Source: Desulfovibrio oxyclinae DSM 11498
GTDB lineage: Bacteria > Desulfobacterota > Desulfovibrionia > Desulfovibrionales > Desulfovibrionaceae
NCBI RefSeq assembly: GCF_000375485.1
Contig: NZ_AQXE01000003.1
Coordinates: forward strand, 102,912-166,911
DNA length: 64,000 nucleotides
Reading direction: 5' to 3'
Made by a program: the position numbers and the translations under genes. Below the pieces are notes generated by a model. That model saw nothing but the letters and a program-made list of their open reading frames with translations, had not been told where the DNA came from and did no database searches. The stretch's first letter is position 1. Every line of letters starts with the position of its first letter. This document shows positions 8,709 through 16,666 of the stretch, piece by piece.

Positions 8709-9650
8709 TTATTCCTCCATATTGACCGCGCACTTGAGGGCCGCAATGGCAACCTCAATCTGCTGGTCGTCCGGTTCGCGTGTGGTGAGCACCTGAAGGG
8801 CCAGCCCGGGCCAGCAAAGCATCTTGCAGGCGATACTGCTTTCGCGCTTGGAAGCGAATTTGATCAACTCGTAGGCCATGGCACTGATGGGAATCATCAG
8901 CAGCAGTTTGACCCCGACGATGTAAAGATGCTTGAAGATAAATGTTTCCGGCGCATAGATCATCATGAGCAGCGGCACCAGCACCGAATAAAGCACGATG
9001 CTGACCGAGAGCACAAAGAGCATGAAGGCCGTGCCGCAACGAGGATGCAGCCTGCTGTTGATGCGCGCGCTGTCCGGAAGGAGCGAGGCGCCGGCCTCAT
9101 AGGACCATATCACCTTGTGCTCGGCGCCGTGGTACTGGAAAACGCGCTTGATATCCGGGATGAACGAGATTGCCCATATGTAGCCCATGAAAATAAGCAT
9201 CTTGAAAAGGCCGTCCCATGCGTGGAAGCTCAGGGAATCGACGTCACCGCCGTATCCCAGCCATTCCATGCCCACGGAAAAGAAATGCGGCAGCACCACG
9301 AACAGGCCGAGTGCGGCGGCGATGGCCACAATCATGCTCATGGCCAGATGCCAGCCGGTCAGCTCGCCCTCTTCTTCGTCCACAGCCTGCGTGGCGGACC
9401 AGTTCAGGGCCTTGATGCCGTTGACCAGCGTTTCCAGAAGAACGGGAAAACCGCGTACGAAAGGTTTTTTCAGAAGGGGATGATTGGTCAGCGAGAACCA
9501 GGGGCGCTCGTGAACTTCTATTTCACCGTTCGGGAGACGAACGGCTATGGCGAGCCGATTCTTGGAGCGCATCATCACGCCCTCGATAACGGCCTGTCCG
9601 CCCACGGTGTTGGCGGCCGCCAACAAGATATTTTTGAGACTCAACGGCAT
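8709..9650 (-). CDS. DUF1385 family membrane protein
   Basis: 313 residues with the family hallmark [12 protein letters not shown] at about 17-28 and several membrane helices (about 110-135, 155-175, 210-255). DUF1385 (YqhQ in Bacillus) proteins are widespread, often next to prfA or rpmE as here, and have no established biochemical function. The start codon has GAGG only about two bases away, an awkward spacing, but no better in-frame start precedes the conserved motif. Confidence 0.88.
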   Translation of the reverse strand: MPLSLKNILLAAANTVGGQAVIEGVMMRSKNRLAIAVRLPNGEIEVHERPWFSLTNHPLLKKPFVRGFPVLLETLVNGIKALNWSATQAVDEEEGELTGWHLAMSMIVAIAAALGLFVVLPHFFSVGMEWLGYGGDVDSLSFHAWDGLFKMLIFMGYIWAISFIPDIKRVFQYHGAEHKVIWSYEAGASLLPDSARINSRLHPRCGTAFMLFVLSVSIVLYSVLVPLLMMIYAPETFIFKHLYIVGVKLLLMIPISAMAYELIKFASKRESSIACKMLCWPGLALQVLTTREPDDQQIEVAIAALKCAVNMEE

Positions 9651-9759
9651 ATCCTCGGCTTGAGTTGGAGGGAAAAGGGTCCTCCGCCAGCCGGACTGAA
9701 CCGTCTTTGGGGACCTTGCCGAAGGGTAAGGATTCCCCGGGGAAAGTCAAAGCCCGGCG

Positions 9760-9800
9760 AAAACAATATGCCTCTGCCGCAATCGACAGAGGCATATTGA
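9760..9800 (-). terminator. Hairpin terminator after rpmE
   Basis: Thirteen-base perfect arms CAATATGCCTCTG/CAGAGGCATATTG with a 10-base loop, followed on the minus strand by four T. It lies 20 bases past the rpmE stop and upstream of the DUF1385 gene. Confidence 0.7.
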
Positions 9801-9819
9801 AAAAAACGAGCCGGGACAG

Positions 9820-10047
9820 CTACTGTTCGGTCTTTCCGGTTCCCTTGAAGTTTGCGTACTTCTTGCGGAAACGGTCGATGCGGCCGGCGGTGTCGATCAG
9901 GCGCTGCTTACCGGTGTAGAACGGGTGGCAGTTGGCACAGATTTCGACGTCGATATGCTCGCCCTTGGTGGAAGAAGCCTTGCTTTCGTAGCCGCAGTGG
10001 CAACGGATGGTGGCCTCAAACGTCTTGGGATGGATATCTTTTTTCAT
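9820..10047 (-). CDS. rpmE: 50S ribosomal protein L31, zinc-binding type
   Basis: 75 residues from the ATG with AGGAG upstream (MKKDIHPK...). The four zinc-ligand Cys of the C+ form are present: Cys16, Cys18, Cys37 and Cys40 (RCHCG, EICANC). Presence of the zinc form means it can serve as a zinc store; no Cys-less paralogue is visible here. An upstream in-frame extension exists but lacks a ribosome site and family similarity. Confidence 0.97.
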   Translation of the reverse strand: MKKDIHPKTFEATIRCHCGYESKASSTKGEHIDVEICANCHPFYTGKQRLIDTAGRIDRFRKKYANFKGTGKTEQ

Positions 10048-10126
10048 TGAAAAACTCCTACTCGCTAGTTGCGTGGAACAGGGACTAGTACTTAAAGTAC
10101 GAACGAATGGCAAGGGAAAACGTATG

Positions 10127-11332
10127 TTATCCCCGTGTTGCCGCAACACGCCGGCGCTTTTCGGTCAGTACCCGCATCGCGTTGTGAACGATGAGCGTGA
10201 AGCCGATAGTAGTCAGCGTATGCCCCACGACCATGTCGTGCCGCTTCACCCAATAATAGAAGGCGATGCCGAGTGCAAGCGAAAGTATGGCCCTGACGTC
10301 GGCAATATTCGACCTCGCGTCATGTTTGAGCAGGTAGTAGTCGCTCAGCAGGATCGCCATGAGCGGCGCGAAGACCGATCCGAGCAGATAAAGAAACCAT
10401 TCATACTGGGTAATGGGAAAGAACATGGCCAGCCCCGTTCCCAATGCGGCGAACACTACAGACGTCCAGCGACGATTCAGCCGGGGCAGAACGTTGAGAG
10501 TGGATACCGCGGCAGAAAAGACATCCATGAAGGTTGTCGTCACCGTGGAAAGACCGATGACCATGAGCGCCACCATGCCGAGCTTGGCGGCCAGCATCAT
10601 CTGGGTGGGGTCGGCCGTTCCGGAAAAAATCGCCCCGCCGAGGCCGATGCTGTACATCCACGTGGAGCCGGTGAAATAACCGAGGAACGGTGCAAGCCAG
10701 GCGGCACGGGAGTTCTTTGCCATGCTGGTGTAATCCGCAATGAGCGGGAACCAGGAGAGCGGCATGATGATGGCCAGCTCGAATCCCATGCCGAAGGTAC
10801 CGGTGGGTTCCACGGGCTGAGCAGGCGCAGGCTGAGTGAAGATGACCCAGCTCATGACCACCGTCAGACCAAGCAGCAATGCCACGGCGACCATGTTCAA
10901 CCATTTGAAGCCCTGAATGCCGATGAACACCCAGAATCCGATGAATAGCCCGATCAGCGCAGACATGAGCATCTGGTTGTCGATGCCCCAGAGTGAGCGG
11001 CAGAGCTCGTTCACCGCATCCCCGCCGAGCAGAATCATCACTGCGGTCCAGCCGAGCAACTGAAGGATATTGATCCCTGAAAGCAGATACGACCCCTGCT
11101 TGCCGAAGGAAATCCGCATGGACATGATGGACGGAAGCTTTTCCCGGTAGCCGATGATGCCGCCAAGAACGAGGATGACCGTGCCAACCAGATGTCCGAG
11201 CACGTTTGCGGTCATTCCGCCCGCAAATCCCAGATTGGCCAGATAGCCGCCGGTAAAGATTTCGGCCACGGAAACCGCTGCGCCGAACCACAGAAAAAAC
11301 AGATTAGCAAAGGTCAGTTTGCCAGTGTTCAC
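10127..11332 (-). CDS. cytX: Hydroxymethylpyrimidine transporter CytX (CodB-like)
   Basis: 401 residues from a GTG start ([13 protein letters not shown]) with AAGGAG six bases upstream. An open frame continues 73 codons further, but that part is riboswitch RNA and not family-like. About 11-12 membrane helices in the purine/cytosine permease (NCS1) fold. A TPP riboswitch directly upstream identifies it as a thiamine-precursor transporter rather than a cytosine permease; CytX is the riboswitch-linked branch of this family. Single gene; the convergent rpmE promoter region follows it. Confidence 0.88.
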   Translation of the reverse strand: MNTGKLTFANLFFLWFGAAVSVAEIFTGGYLANLGFAGGMTANVLGHLVGTVILVLGGIIGYREKLPSIMSMRISFGKQGSYLLSGINILQLLGWTAVMILLGGDAVNELCRSLWGIDNQMLMSALIGLFIGFWVFIGIQGFKWLNMVAVALLLGLTVVMSWVIFTQPAPAQPVEPTGTFGMGFELAIIMPLSWFPLIADYTSMAKNSRAAWLAPFLGYFTGSTWMYSIGLGGAIFSGTADPTQMMLAAKLGMVALMVIGLSTVTTTFMDVFSAAVSTLNVLPRLNRRWTSVVFAALGTGLAMFFPITQYEWFLYLLGSVFAPLMAILLSDYYLLKHDARSNIADVRAILSLALGIAFYYWVKRHDMVVGHTLTTIGFTLIVHNAMRVLTEKRRRVAATRG

Positions 11333-11414
11333 GTCGAACTCCTTGTTTTGCTCGGAGCCGATACCGTGAGGAGAAGGACAAGGGAGGACCGCGCCGAACG
11401 ACGCATGAAGACCT

Positions 11415-11494
11415 TCCGATTTCCCTACGACAGCCTCAACTGCATCAGGTTCCAAGGGTATGATCTCAGTCCCGTGCGGGACACCCCTATCGGA
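11415..11494 (-). ncRNA. TPP riboswitch (THI element) controlling cytX
   Basis: On the minus strand the sequence contains the conserved CTGAGA, ACCCTTGGAACCTGAT and GGGGTG boxes of the thiamin pyrophosphate aptamer in the right order. The closing P1 helix is visible as TCCGAT at the 5' end pairing with ATCGGA at the 3' end. No intrinsic terminator is seen in the 80 bases before the GTG start. A CTCCCTTGT stretch there could pair with the ACAAGGAG ribosome site, so control is probably translational. The last point is inference. Confidence 0.94.
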
Positions 11495-11940
11495 CGAACA
11501 GACCACTATCAGGCACCGCCACGCTATGCAAGCCCACCCTTTACCGATCACATAAGACCTCCCTGTTTGTACGAGACCTCACGAGCCAATCGCTGTGTAT
11601 ACTGTGACCTCCCCCTCAGGCCGACAAATATCCGCGCCGCTCTCGCACCATCCCAATCCTCCTGAACTCCCTGTATCACTAGGAAATATCTCCCACGCCT
11701 CACACCAGACAGCACCCGATTGTGAAGCCTGTCACAATAAAGGCATCCAATCTCGCGCTTTAGCCTGTTAATATCTTCAACTGATTGTTCTCGGCTGGAA
11801 CATGGACGATTTTTCTTGTACCAATTTTGTCCCGTTGATAGGCACCATTTTCCGCGCGGAACCCGCAAAGATGCAGTTTTCGCACGGTTGGGACGTATTT
11901 TCTTGTGCGAAAAGGAACAACACATACAAAGGATCGCGAA
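11495..11940. other. Divergent control region between cytX and the DUF169 gene
   Basis: No gene is supported here. It holds the transcription starts of cytX (minus) and the DUF169 gene (plus), a perfect TTGTGA-N6-TCACAA dyad listed separately, and AT-rich blocks near positions 11770-11860. The DUF169 gene has an AAAGGA ribosome site at 11928-11933. I cannot place confident -35/-10 boxes. Confidence 0.6.
11720..11737. promoter_or_regulatory. CRP/HcpR- or Rex-like operator, perfect dyad
   Basis: TTGTGA-AGCCTG-TCACAA, perfectly symmetric outside the 6-base spacer. The form matches CRP-family sites, including the motif reported for HcpR in Desulfovibrio. It also nearly matches the Rex consensus TTGTGAA-N4-TTCACAA, with one half-site base different. 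It lies 204 bases before the DUF169 start and 226 bases before the riboswitch. Confidence 0.6.
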
Positions 11941-12717
11941 ATGTCTTATAAAGAAATGCAAGAAATGCTGATGAAGGAAATGCGACTGTACCACTATCCG
12001 GTCGCCGTCAAATTCTTCTACGATCAGGCCGAACTTGATCATTTCAAGGACAACGCCGAAGAAATCCATACTCCGGTCAAGCCCATGACCTTCTGTCAAT
12101 GGCAGCTCGCCGCCCGCATGAAGGGTCAGACCGTACTCGCCGAACAGGACACCCTCGGCTGCAACAACGCCCGATACAGCTTCGGCTGGAAAGATCTCGA
12201 CGAAGGCGAAATCAAAGGCCACGCCAAATACACCCGCGACCTCGAACAGGCCGAACGCTTCGTCAAGACCAAGCATCAGCTCGAAAAAGGACTGCTCGCC
12301 ATCGTCGTAGCCCCCCTCGGCAGCATCGACGGCCTCTTCGAACCCGACACCGTCCACTTCTACTGCGACAACATGCAGGCCTACCACCTCGCCGTGGACT
12401 ACATGGCAGCCACAGACACGCACCCCCTGCGCCCGAACATAACCATGAACTCCTCCGCCTGCGGCGGTAACGTCTTCACCCTGCTCGAACAGGAGTTCAA
12501 CATGCTCCCCGCTTGTTCCGGCAGCTACAACGCAGGCAAAACCGAGCGCGGCGAAATCAACGTCATCATCCCCGGCAAGAAATTCAAATCCGTAGTGGAT
12601 CGGCTCCAGCACCGCATCGACGAAGCCAGCAGCGCCATCACCAAACCCGGCGACGGCTTCCCCGGAGCCGATATCTGCAAGAACTGCCCGCTCATCATCT
12701 TCAAGAAAGAAAAATAG
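11941..12717 (+). CDS. DUF169 family protein with conserved cysteines
   Basis: 258 residues from the ATG behind AAAGGA (7-base spacing). Cytosolic, no signal or membrane segment. Seven Cys: 52 (TFCQW), 74 (LGCNN), 142, 174 (SSACGGN), 192 and a C-terminal CKNC pair (246, 249). DUF169 proteins occur in many anaerobes and archaea and have no established function; the spread of Cys would fit an iron-sulfur cluster or other metal, which is inference. It stands alone with its own terminator and a redox- or nitrosative-type operator upstream. Confidence 0.88.
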   Translation: MSYKEMQEMLMKEMRLYHYPVAVKFFYDQAELDHFKDNAEEIHTPVKPMTFCQWQLAARMKGQTVLAEQDTLGCNNARYSFGWKDLDEGEIKGHAKYTRDLEQAERFVKTKHQLEKGLLAIVVAPLGSIDGLFEPDTVHFYCDNMQAYHLAVDYMAATDTHPLRPNITMNSSACGGNVFTLLEQEFNMLPACSGSYNAGKTERGEINVIIPGKKFKSVVDRLQHRIDEASSAITKPGDGFPGADICKNCPLIIFKKEK

Positions 12718-12741
12718 CACCCACCCCATCATAGCCATACA

Positions 12742-12792
12742 GATCTGCCGGGGCGAACTCACCCTCGCCCCGGCGGATCGCATGCCTTTTTT
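12742..12792 (+). terminator. Terminator after the DUF169 gene
   Basis: Fifteen-base arms (GATCTGCCGGGGCGA and its near-complement, one G-T wobble) with an 8-base loop, then seven bases and six T. The gap before the T-run is longer than ideal. Confidence 0.6.
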
Positions 12793-12803
12793 GATGATAA
12801 AAG

Positions 12804-12859
12804 CTGAGGGGAAGGGGGGAGAACCTTCTTGCAAGAAGGTTCTCCCCCCTTCCCCTCAG
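12804..12859. repeat. Perfect 56-bp palindrome
   Basis: Two 28-base arms are exact reverse complements with no spacer; the left arm begins CTGAGGGGAAGGGGGGAGAA and the centre is CTTG|CAAG. It is purine-rich on one arm and pyrimidine-rich on the other. No T-run follows on either strand, so it is not a plain terminator, though the RNA would fold into a very stable hairpin. Confidence 0.97.
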
Positions 12860-13001
12860 ACTCCCCTTCCCCCCTCTCCCAGAAACCTTTGGCGAGGCTG
12901 CGCCCGATTGACGCGACAGAAAACCGTTCGCTTGGGTGCCCGCTTCACATGCAGTTTGTATGAAAGGATTACCGAGGGTTTCGTTTTTAGACCCTGATTC
13001 C

Positions 13002-13104
13002 GTCAGCGAGGATGTAGCTTGGACGCGGGCCATGCGGTCGCATGGTCCCAGCTAGCTGCAACATCGCTGACAAAACAGGGATTCCAAAGGGGCCCGCCCT
13101 TTTG
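13002..13104. repeat. Structured intergenic repeat, copy A
   Basis: A 70-base unit bounded by GTCAGCG and CGCTGAC, followed by AAAACAGGGATTCCAAAGGG and a GC-rich tail. The unit matches copy B at 58 of 70 positions without gaps. The dyad here is weaker than in copy B: the outer 8 pairs are kept and the inner stem is imperfect. Confidence 0.9.
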
Positions 13105-13488
13105 ATCCCCCGGAAAGGGTCCGCCTGAAGGGCCCGCCGGAGGCTTTGCTGCTTGGCACCAGTTGCAGGTTTCGGCCTATTGGCCGAGCTTCTTCTTTGC
13201 TTGCGCAGAAAAAGGAAGGCAAAAACTGCGCTGTTAGAATACGCCGCCGCTCTCGGCGAGAGGCTCTATGACACGGTCACTGCTCCGGGCATAACATCTG
13301 TGACCACAGGCATCACCGGACCAGCGTGACCGGTCAGAAGAGCCTCAATGCCTCAATCGGCATTACTGCGATTCTTGTTGGCGGAAGTGTGAAGTTCCGA
13401 ATGGAAATGTGTGAACTGAGAGCGTCCTGTTTTAGCTGAACTCTGCTAACGGAGTTCATTAGCCAAGCCCCACAGCCCCCAAATCCCC

Positions 13489-13632
13489 GTCAGCGTGGTT
13501 GCAGCTAGGACGCGAATTTTGCGGTCGCATGGCCCCAGCTAGCTGCAACCCCGCTGACAAAACAGGGATTCCAAAGGGGGCCCGCCCCTTTGGTGGGGTG
13601 CAGGGGCAACGCCCCTGCCCGCCGGAGGCCCC
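13489..13632. repeat. Structured intergenic repeat, copy B
   Basis: Second copy, 487 bases from copy A. Its ends pair over about 20 bases with a single mismatch (arms starting GTCAGCG and ending CTAG), enclosing a ~30-base centre with GCGGTCGCATGG. The conserved AAAACAGGGATTCCAAAGGG follows, then a CAGGGGCAACGCCCCTG hairpin. Symmetry and repetition suggest a REP/MITE-like or structured RNA element. Confidence 0.9.
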
Positions 13633-13636
13633 GCAC

Positions 13637-13670
13637 AAAAAAAGCGCATCGCCTTGAGGCGATGCGCTTT
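13637..13670 (-). terminator. Rho-independent terminator of the M16 protease gene
   Basis: Thirteen-base perfect stem AAAGCGCATCGCC/GGCGATGCGCTTT with loop TTGA; on the minus strand it is followed by seven T. It lies 25 bases past the stop codon. Confidence 0.93.
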
Positions 13671-13694
13671 GCCTTATCGTACAGGGTTTCCGTC

Positions 13695-16361
13695 TTACGG
13701 CATGACCTTCATCAGATAGGCCTCTTCGGGATCAAGATACTTGCGGGCGATTTCGCGAATATCTTCAGGCGTGACCTTGGTAGCCAGTTCGATGAGCTTG
13801 GCCTCGTAGTCACGGGGAAGCCCTCGAACCATGAGTCCGGCGGCTTCGCGTGAGCGTGAGAGCAGGGTCTGCTTGTCCTGATAGTAGTCGCCTTCAATGA
13901 TATTGCGGGCTCGCACTATCTCGTTTTCGGGCAGCAGGTTCTTCTTGAGGTCTTCTGCCACCTTCTTGAAGCCGTCCATGGACTGCTCCACTTTTTCAGG
14001 GCTGGTGCCGATGTAGAAGCCGAGGATGCCTGCTTCGTCGGCCTGCCAGAGCAGCGCGGTGACGGTGTAGGCAAGGCCTTGCTTGTCGCGCAGGTCGCGG
14101 AAGAGCAGACCGCTCTGACCGGAGAGTACGGACTTGAGTACAGTGAGTTCGGCAGTGGCTTCGGCGTCGAGCTTACCGGGCACGGGGAAGGTCAGCAACA
14201 GATGGGCCTGATTCCTGTCGGGCAGATTCAGGGTCTTTTCGTGCTCTTCACGCCAGACGGGAGCGCCGTATTCTGTAGGATCCGGTTCCGGGGCCAGCGT
14301 TTCGGCAAGGCCCTTGGCGAAGGCTTCGATGGATTCGCGATCAAAGTCGCCGCTGACAGACATGACAAACGGGCGCTTGGACTGCTGATGCCAATAGTTC
14401 CAGGCCTGCTTGCGGGTCAGTTCGGTGAGGATGTCCACGGTTCCGTCATGCAGATATCCATAAGGGCCGCCCTTGAAGAGGAGCGGAAACAGGTGGCGGA
14501 ACATGAGACCCATGGGTCGGTCTTCGCGCCGCTTGATCTCGGATATCTGGTCCATTCGGGAGCGGTCCACTTCTTCGGGGCGGAAGGCGGGCTCGGTGAG
14601 CGTCTGTCCGATGACCGGGAGCAGCTCTTCGGTGAAACGGGTGGGAAACTTGGCGTCGAAGGCGAAGATGGTCCGTCCGGAGGTTGCGCCCATGCTGGCG
14701 GCGCGGTCAGACATGAAATCTTCCAGTTCGGTATTGGTGAGTCTGGAAGTGCCGCGTGTCAACGCCTTGGCCGCGAGCGCGGGAAGGCCCTGCTCGTTTT
14801 CTTCTATAAGGGAGTCGCCGCCGCGCCAGTAAAGGCTCATTGCGGTGTAGGGAAGCGTTTCGTCGGGGATGAGCACCAGCTTGGAGTCGCCGGGCAACTC
14901 GATCACGGTTTCCTCGGTCACGCTCTGCTTTGCGGACTCGGCCGCGGCGGTCGCCTTGCCGTCCCAGGTCTTGGTCACTTGTGTTTCCAGTGCTTCCGCG
15001 GTCAGATCGCTCCCTTCGGGGGTCAGCACGCAGGCGGAAAGCCTGTCGGGACGCACATACTTGTCGAACAGCTGACCCATTTCGGAACGATCGACGTGTT
15101 CGAGATCGAAAAGGTAATTCTTTTCTGCCTGCTCGCCACCTTCAAAGAACTGGAAATAGCCAATCTTGCTGGCGAGTCCGCCAAGGGTTTCCTTGGCGAG
15201 GAACATGGAGTCACTGATATTCAGGCGTGCGCGCTCGATTTCGCGCTCAGTGAACACGGAAGGGTCAAAGCTTTCGAATTCATTCAGCAGCGCGGGCCAG
15301 AACTCGTCAACCTTGTCTTGGTCGAGGGTTGCCATGACGTAGAGCATCCCGCCGCGTTCGAGGGAAAGCGGAGACATGGAGATGCTGTCCACGAGGTTCA
15401 TTTCATATTTGAACTTGCGATAGAGACGTGCGGTGTCGTCACCGGCCAGCAGATGACTGAGCATATCCAGCCCGGCCATTTCCGCGGAGCGCAGGTTCGG
15501 GATGGGGAACGCCGCGCCGAGGTAAACCTTGTTCCACTTGCCCGGGATGGCGGTCACTGTGGGGCCGTTGCCCACTTCGGAAATGCCGAACGGCTCGGGC
15601 GGCACCACCTCGCGGGTGTTCCTGAGGGACCCGAACAGCCGGTCGGCCTCTGCCACGATCTCGTCGGGATTCACGTTGCCGACTACGCACAGCAGCATGG
15701 ACTGCGGCTGGTACAGCCGGTCGATGTATTGGTGAATCTCCTTGGCGGTGATGGAGGAAACCGTGTCGCGGTAGCCGATGATGGGCCACTGGTAACTGGT
15801 TCCGTTCCATATCTGTGCTTGCAGGGTCTTGAAAATGCGACTGCCGGGATTGTCCTCGCCCTGCGACAGTTCAGAGAGCACCACGTCGCGCTCGTTTTCA
15901 AGCTCCTGCGGGTCGATCTCGGCGTTGAAGGCCAGATCCTGTACCACGTCCATGGCCAGCGCCCAGTGGCGATCCGGCACTTCGGCGTAATAATAGGTAT
16001 AATCGAAACTTGTGGCAGCGTTGAGGTTACCGCCGACGGACTCTACGGCCATGGCGGTTTCTCCGGGACCACGCTTTTCGGTTCCCTTGAAGACCATGTG
16101 TTCCAGCAGGTGGCTGATGCCCGCAATTTCGGGGTTTTCGTAGGAAGAACCGGCCTGAACATACAGGCGCACGTTCACCAGCGGAAAACGGTCATCCTGT
16201 TTCACCAGCACGGTGAGCCCGTTTTTGAGCTTCACGATGCGTGTCTGGTCCGGGTTCTCGTGTACGGGGTTCGGGATATCCGCGGCCGTGGCCGCATTAT
16301 GCGGTGCGCATCCGGTCAGGGCCATCAGCAGCCCTCCCAGCAAAACGAGTATTCTGAACAT
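13695..16361 (-). CDS. M16-family zinc protease, lipoprotein, two-domain
   Basis: 888 residues from the ATG with GGAG seven bases upstream; the open frame extends further but without signal or ribosome site. A lipobox (LMALTGC) makes it an envelope lipoprotein. The inverted zinc motif HLLEH is at 84-88 with the third ligand in the ELENERDVVLSE segment about 70 residues later. The second half (about 490-888) repeats the fold without the motif, the usual inactive partner of M16 proteases. It is divergent from frdC. Substrate unknown. Confidence 0.93.
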   Translation of the reverse strand: MFRILVLLGGLLMALTGCAPHNAATAADIPNPVHENPDQTRIVKLKNGLTVLVKQDDRFPLVNVRLYVQAGSSYENPEIAGISHLLEHMVFKGTEKRGPGETAMAVESVGGNLNAATSFDYTYYYAEVPDRHWALAMDVVQDLAFNAEIDPQELENERDVVLSELSQGEDNPGSRIFKTLQAQIWNGTSYQWPIIGYRDTVSSITAKEIHQYIDRLYQPQSMLLCVVGNVNPDEIVAEADRLFGSLRNTREVVPPEPFGISEVGNGPTVTAIPGKWNKVYLGAAFPIPNLRSAEMAGLDMLSHLLAGDDTARLYRKFKYEMNLVDSISMSPLSLERGGMLYVMATLDQDKVDEFWPALLNEFESFDPSVFTEREIERARLNISDSMFLAKETLGGLASKIGYFQFFEGGEQAEKNYLFDLEHVDRSEMGQLFDKYVRPDRLSACVLTPEGSDLTAEALETQVTKTWDGKATAAAESAKQSVTEETVIELPGDSKLVLIPDETLPYTAMSLYWRGGDSLIEENEQGLPALAAKALTRGTSRLTNTELEDFMSDRAASMGATSGRTIFAFDAKFPTRFTEELLPVIGQTLTEPAFRPEEVDRSRMDQISEIKRREDRPMGLMFRHLFPLLFKGGPYGYLHDGTVDILTELTRKQAWNYWHQQSKRPFVMSVSGDFDRESIEAFAKGLAETLAPEPDPTEYGAPVWREEHEKTLNLPDRNQAHLLLTFPVPGKLDAEATAELTVLKSVLSGQSGLLFRDLRDKQGLAYTVTALLWQADEAGILGFYIGTSPEKVEQSMDGFKKVAEDLKKNLLPENEIVRARNIIEGDYYQDKQTLLSRSREAAGLMVRGLPRDYEAKLIELATKVTPEDIREIARKYLDPEEAYLMKVMP

Positions 16362-16666
16362 ATGCTTACTCCGGTGAGAGCCCGGCTGTGCTCCGGGCTG
16401 GATATGAATTTCGTGACGTCGGTCCGGGACCGACCGTATCGGCTTATAGTAATCATTCCTCTCCTCAGTGCAAGGCGGTCTCATCAATGAAGAGCGCCCG
16501 TATTCAAAGTGCGGAATACAGTACGTTTTGGGCAGGTTCAAAGCAAGGTGTTTCAGCACATTACCGACCGGGCGGCGTTGACAAACGCCTGACGAACCGA
16601 CAAGACTACCGGGATACTGGACTGCGGTCGGTTTTGCGTTTGGAAACTTCAATTCGGAGGAAGTCG
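16362..16666. other. Divergent control region between the M16 protease gene and frdC
   Basis: No gene is supported. It holds a GCCCGG/CCGGGC hairpin (16380-16398), a perfect inverted repeat at 16418-16434 (listed separately), and a TTGACA at 16578-16583 that lacks a good -10 at normal spacing. The GGAGG of frdC is at 16656-16660. No Rex, FNR or sigma-54 consensus is visible. Confidence 0.6.
16418..16434. promoter_or_regulatory. Perfect 7-bp inverted repeat, possible operator
   Basis: GTCGGTC-CGG-GACCGAC. It is 57 bases before the protease start codon on the minus strand and about 233 before frdC. It may be an operator or a hairpin in the protease leader. Confidence 0.4.

Larger units (their letters stand above)
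12860..13694. other. Long non-coding stretch with structured repeats
   Basis: About 835 bases with no supportable gene. It contains a C-rich tract (12861-12885), two copies of a structured repeat (listed separately), a possible decayed coding fragment at 13201-13439, GC-rich tails of the kind GGGGCAACGCCCC and GCCCGCCGGAGGC after each repeat copy, and the terminator of the M16 protease gene at its right end. Such CCAAAGGGG/CCGCCGGAGG tails are, as I recall, common in intergenic DNA of Desulfovibrio genomes. Confidence 0.7.

Noticed and set aside
8592..9800. 402-codon open frame on the plus strand
   Set aside because: Antisense to the DUF1385 gene and to the prfA start; no motif.
11548..12834. 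428-codon open frame on the minus strand
   Set aside because: Antisense to the DUF169 gene and through the control region; Gly/Val/Phe-rich shadow.
13148..13165. TGGCACCAGTTGCA, sigma-54-like sequence in the non-coding stretch
   Set aside because: The GG to GC spacing is eight, not ten, and no gene follows.
13290..13312. TGTGACCACAGGCATCAC, CRP-like dyad
   Set aside because: Spacer and second half-site do not fit, and there is no gene to control.
12860..13640. CRISPR array in the repeat-bearing non-coding region
   Set aside because: Only two diverged copies of a long palindromic unit, separated by hundreds of bases; no regular short repeats or cas genes.
13590..13853. 87-codon open frame on the plus strand across the M16 gene end
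   Set aside because: It runs through the terminator hairpin and antisense to the protease C-terminus; no ribosome site.
14079..16490. 803-codon open frame on the plus strand
   Set aside because: It lies antisense to the M16 protease gene and has no family-like motifs or ribosome site. High-GC codon bias of the real gene leaves the opposite frame free of stops.
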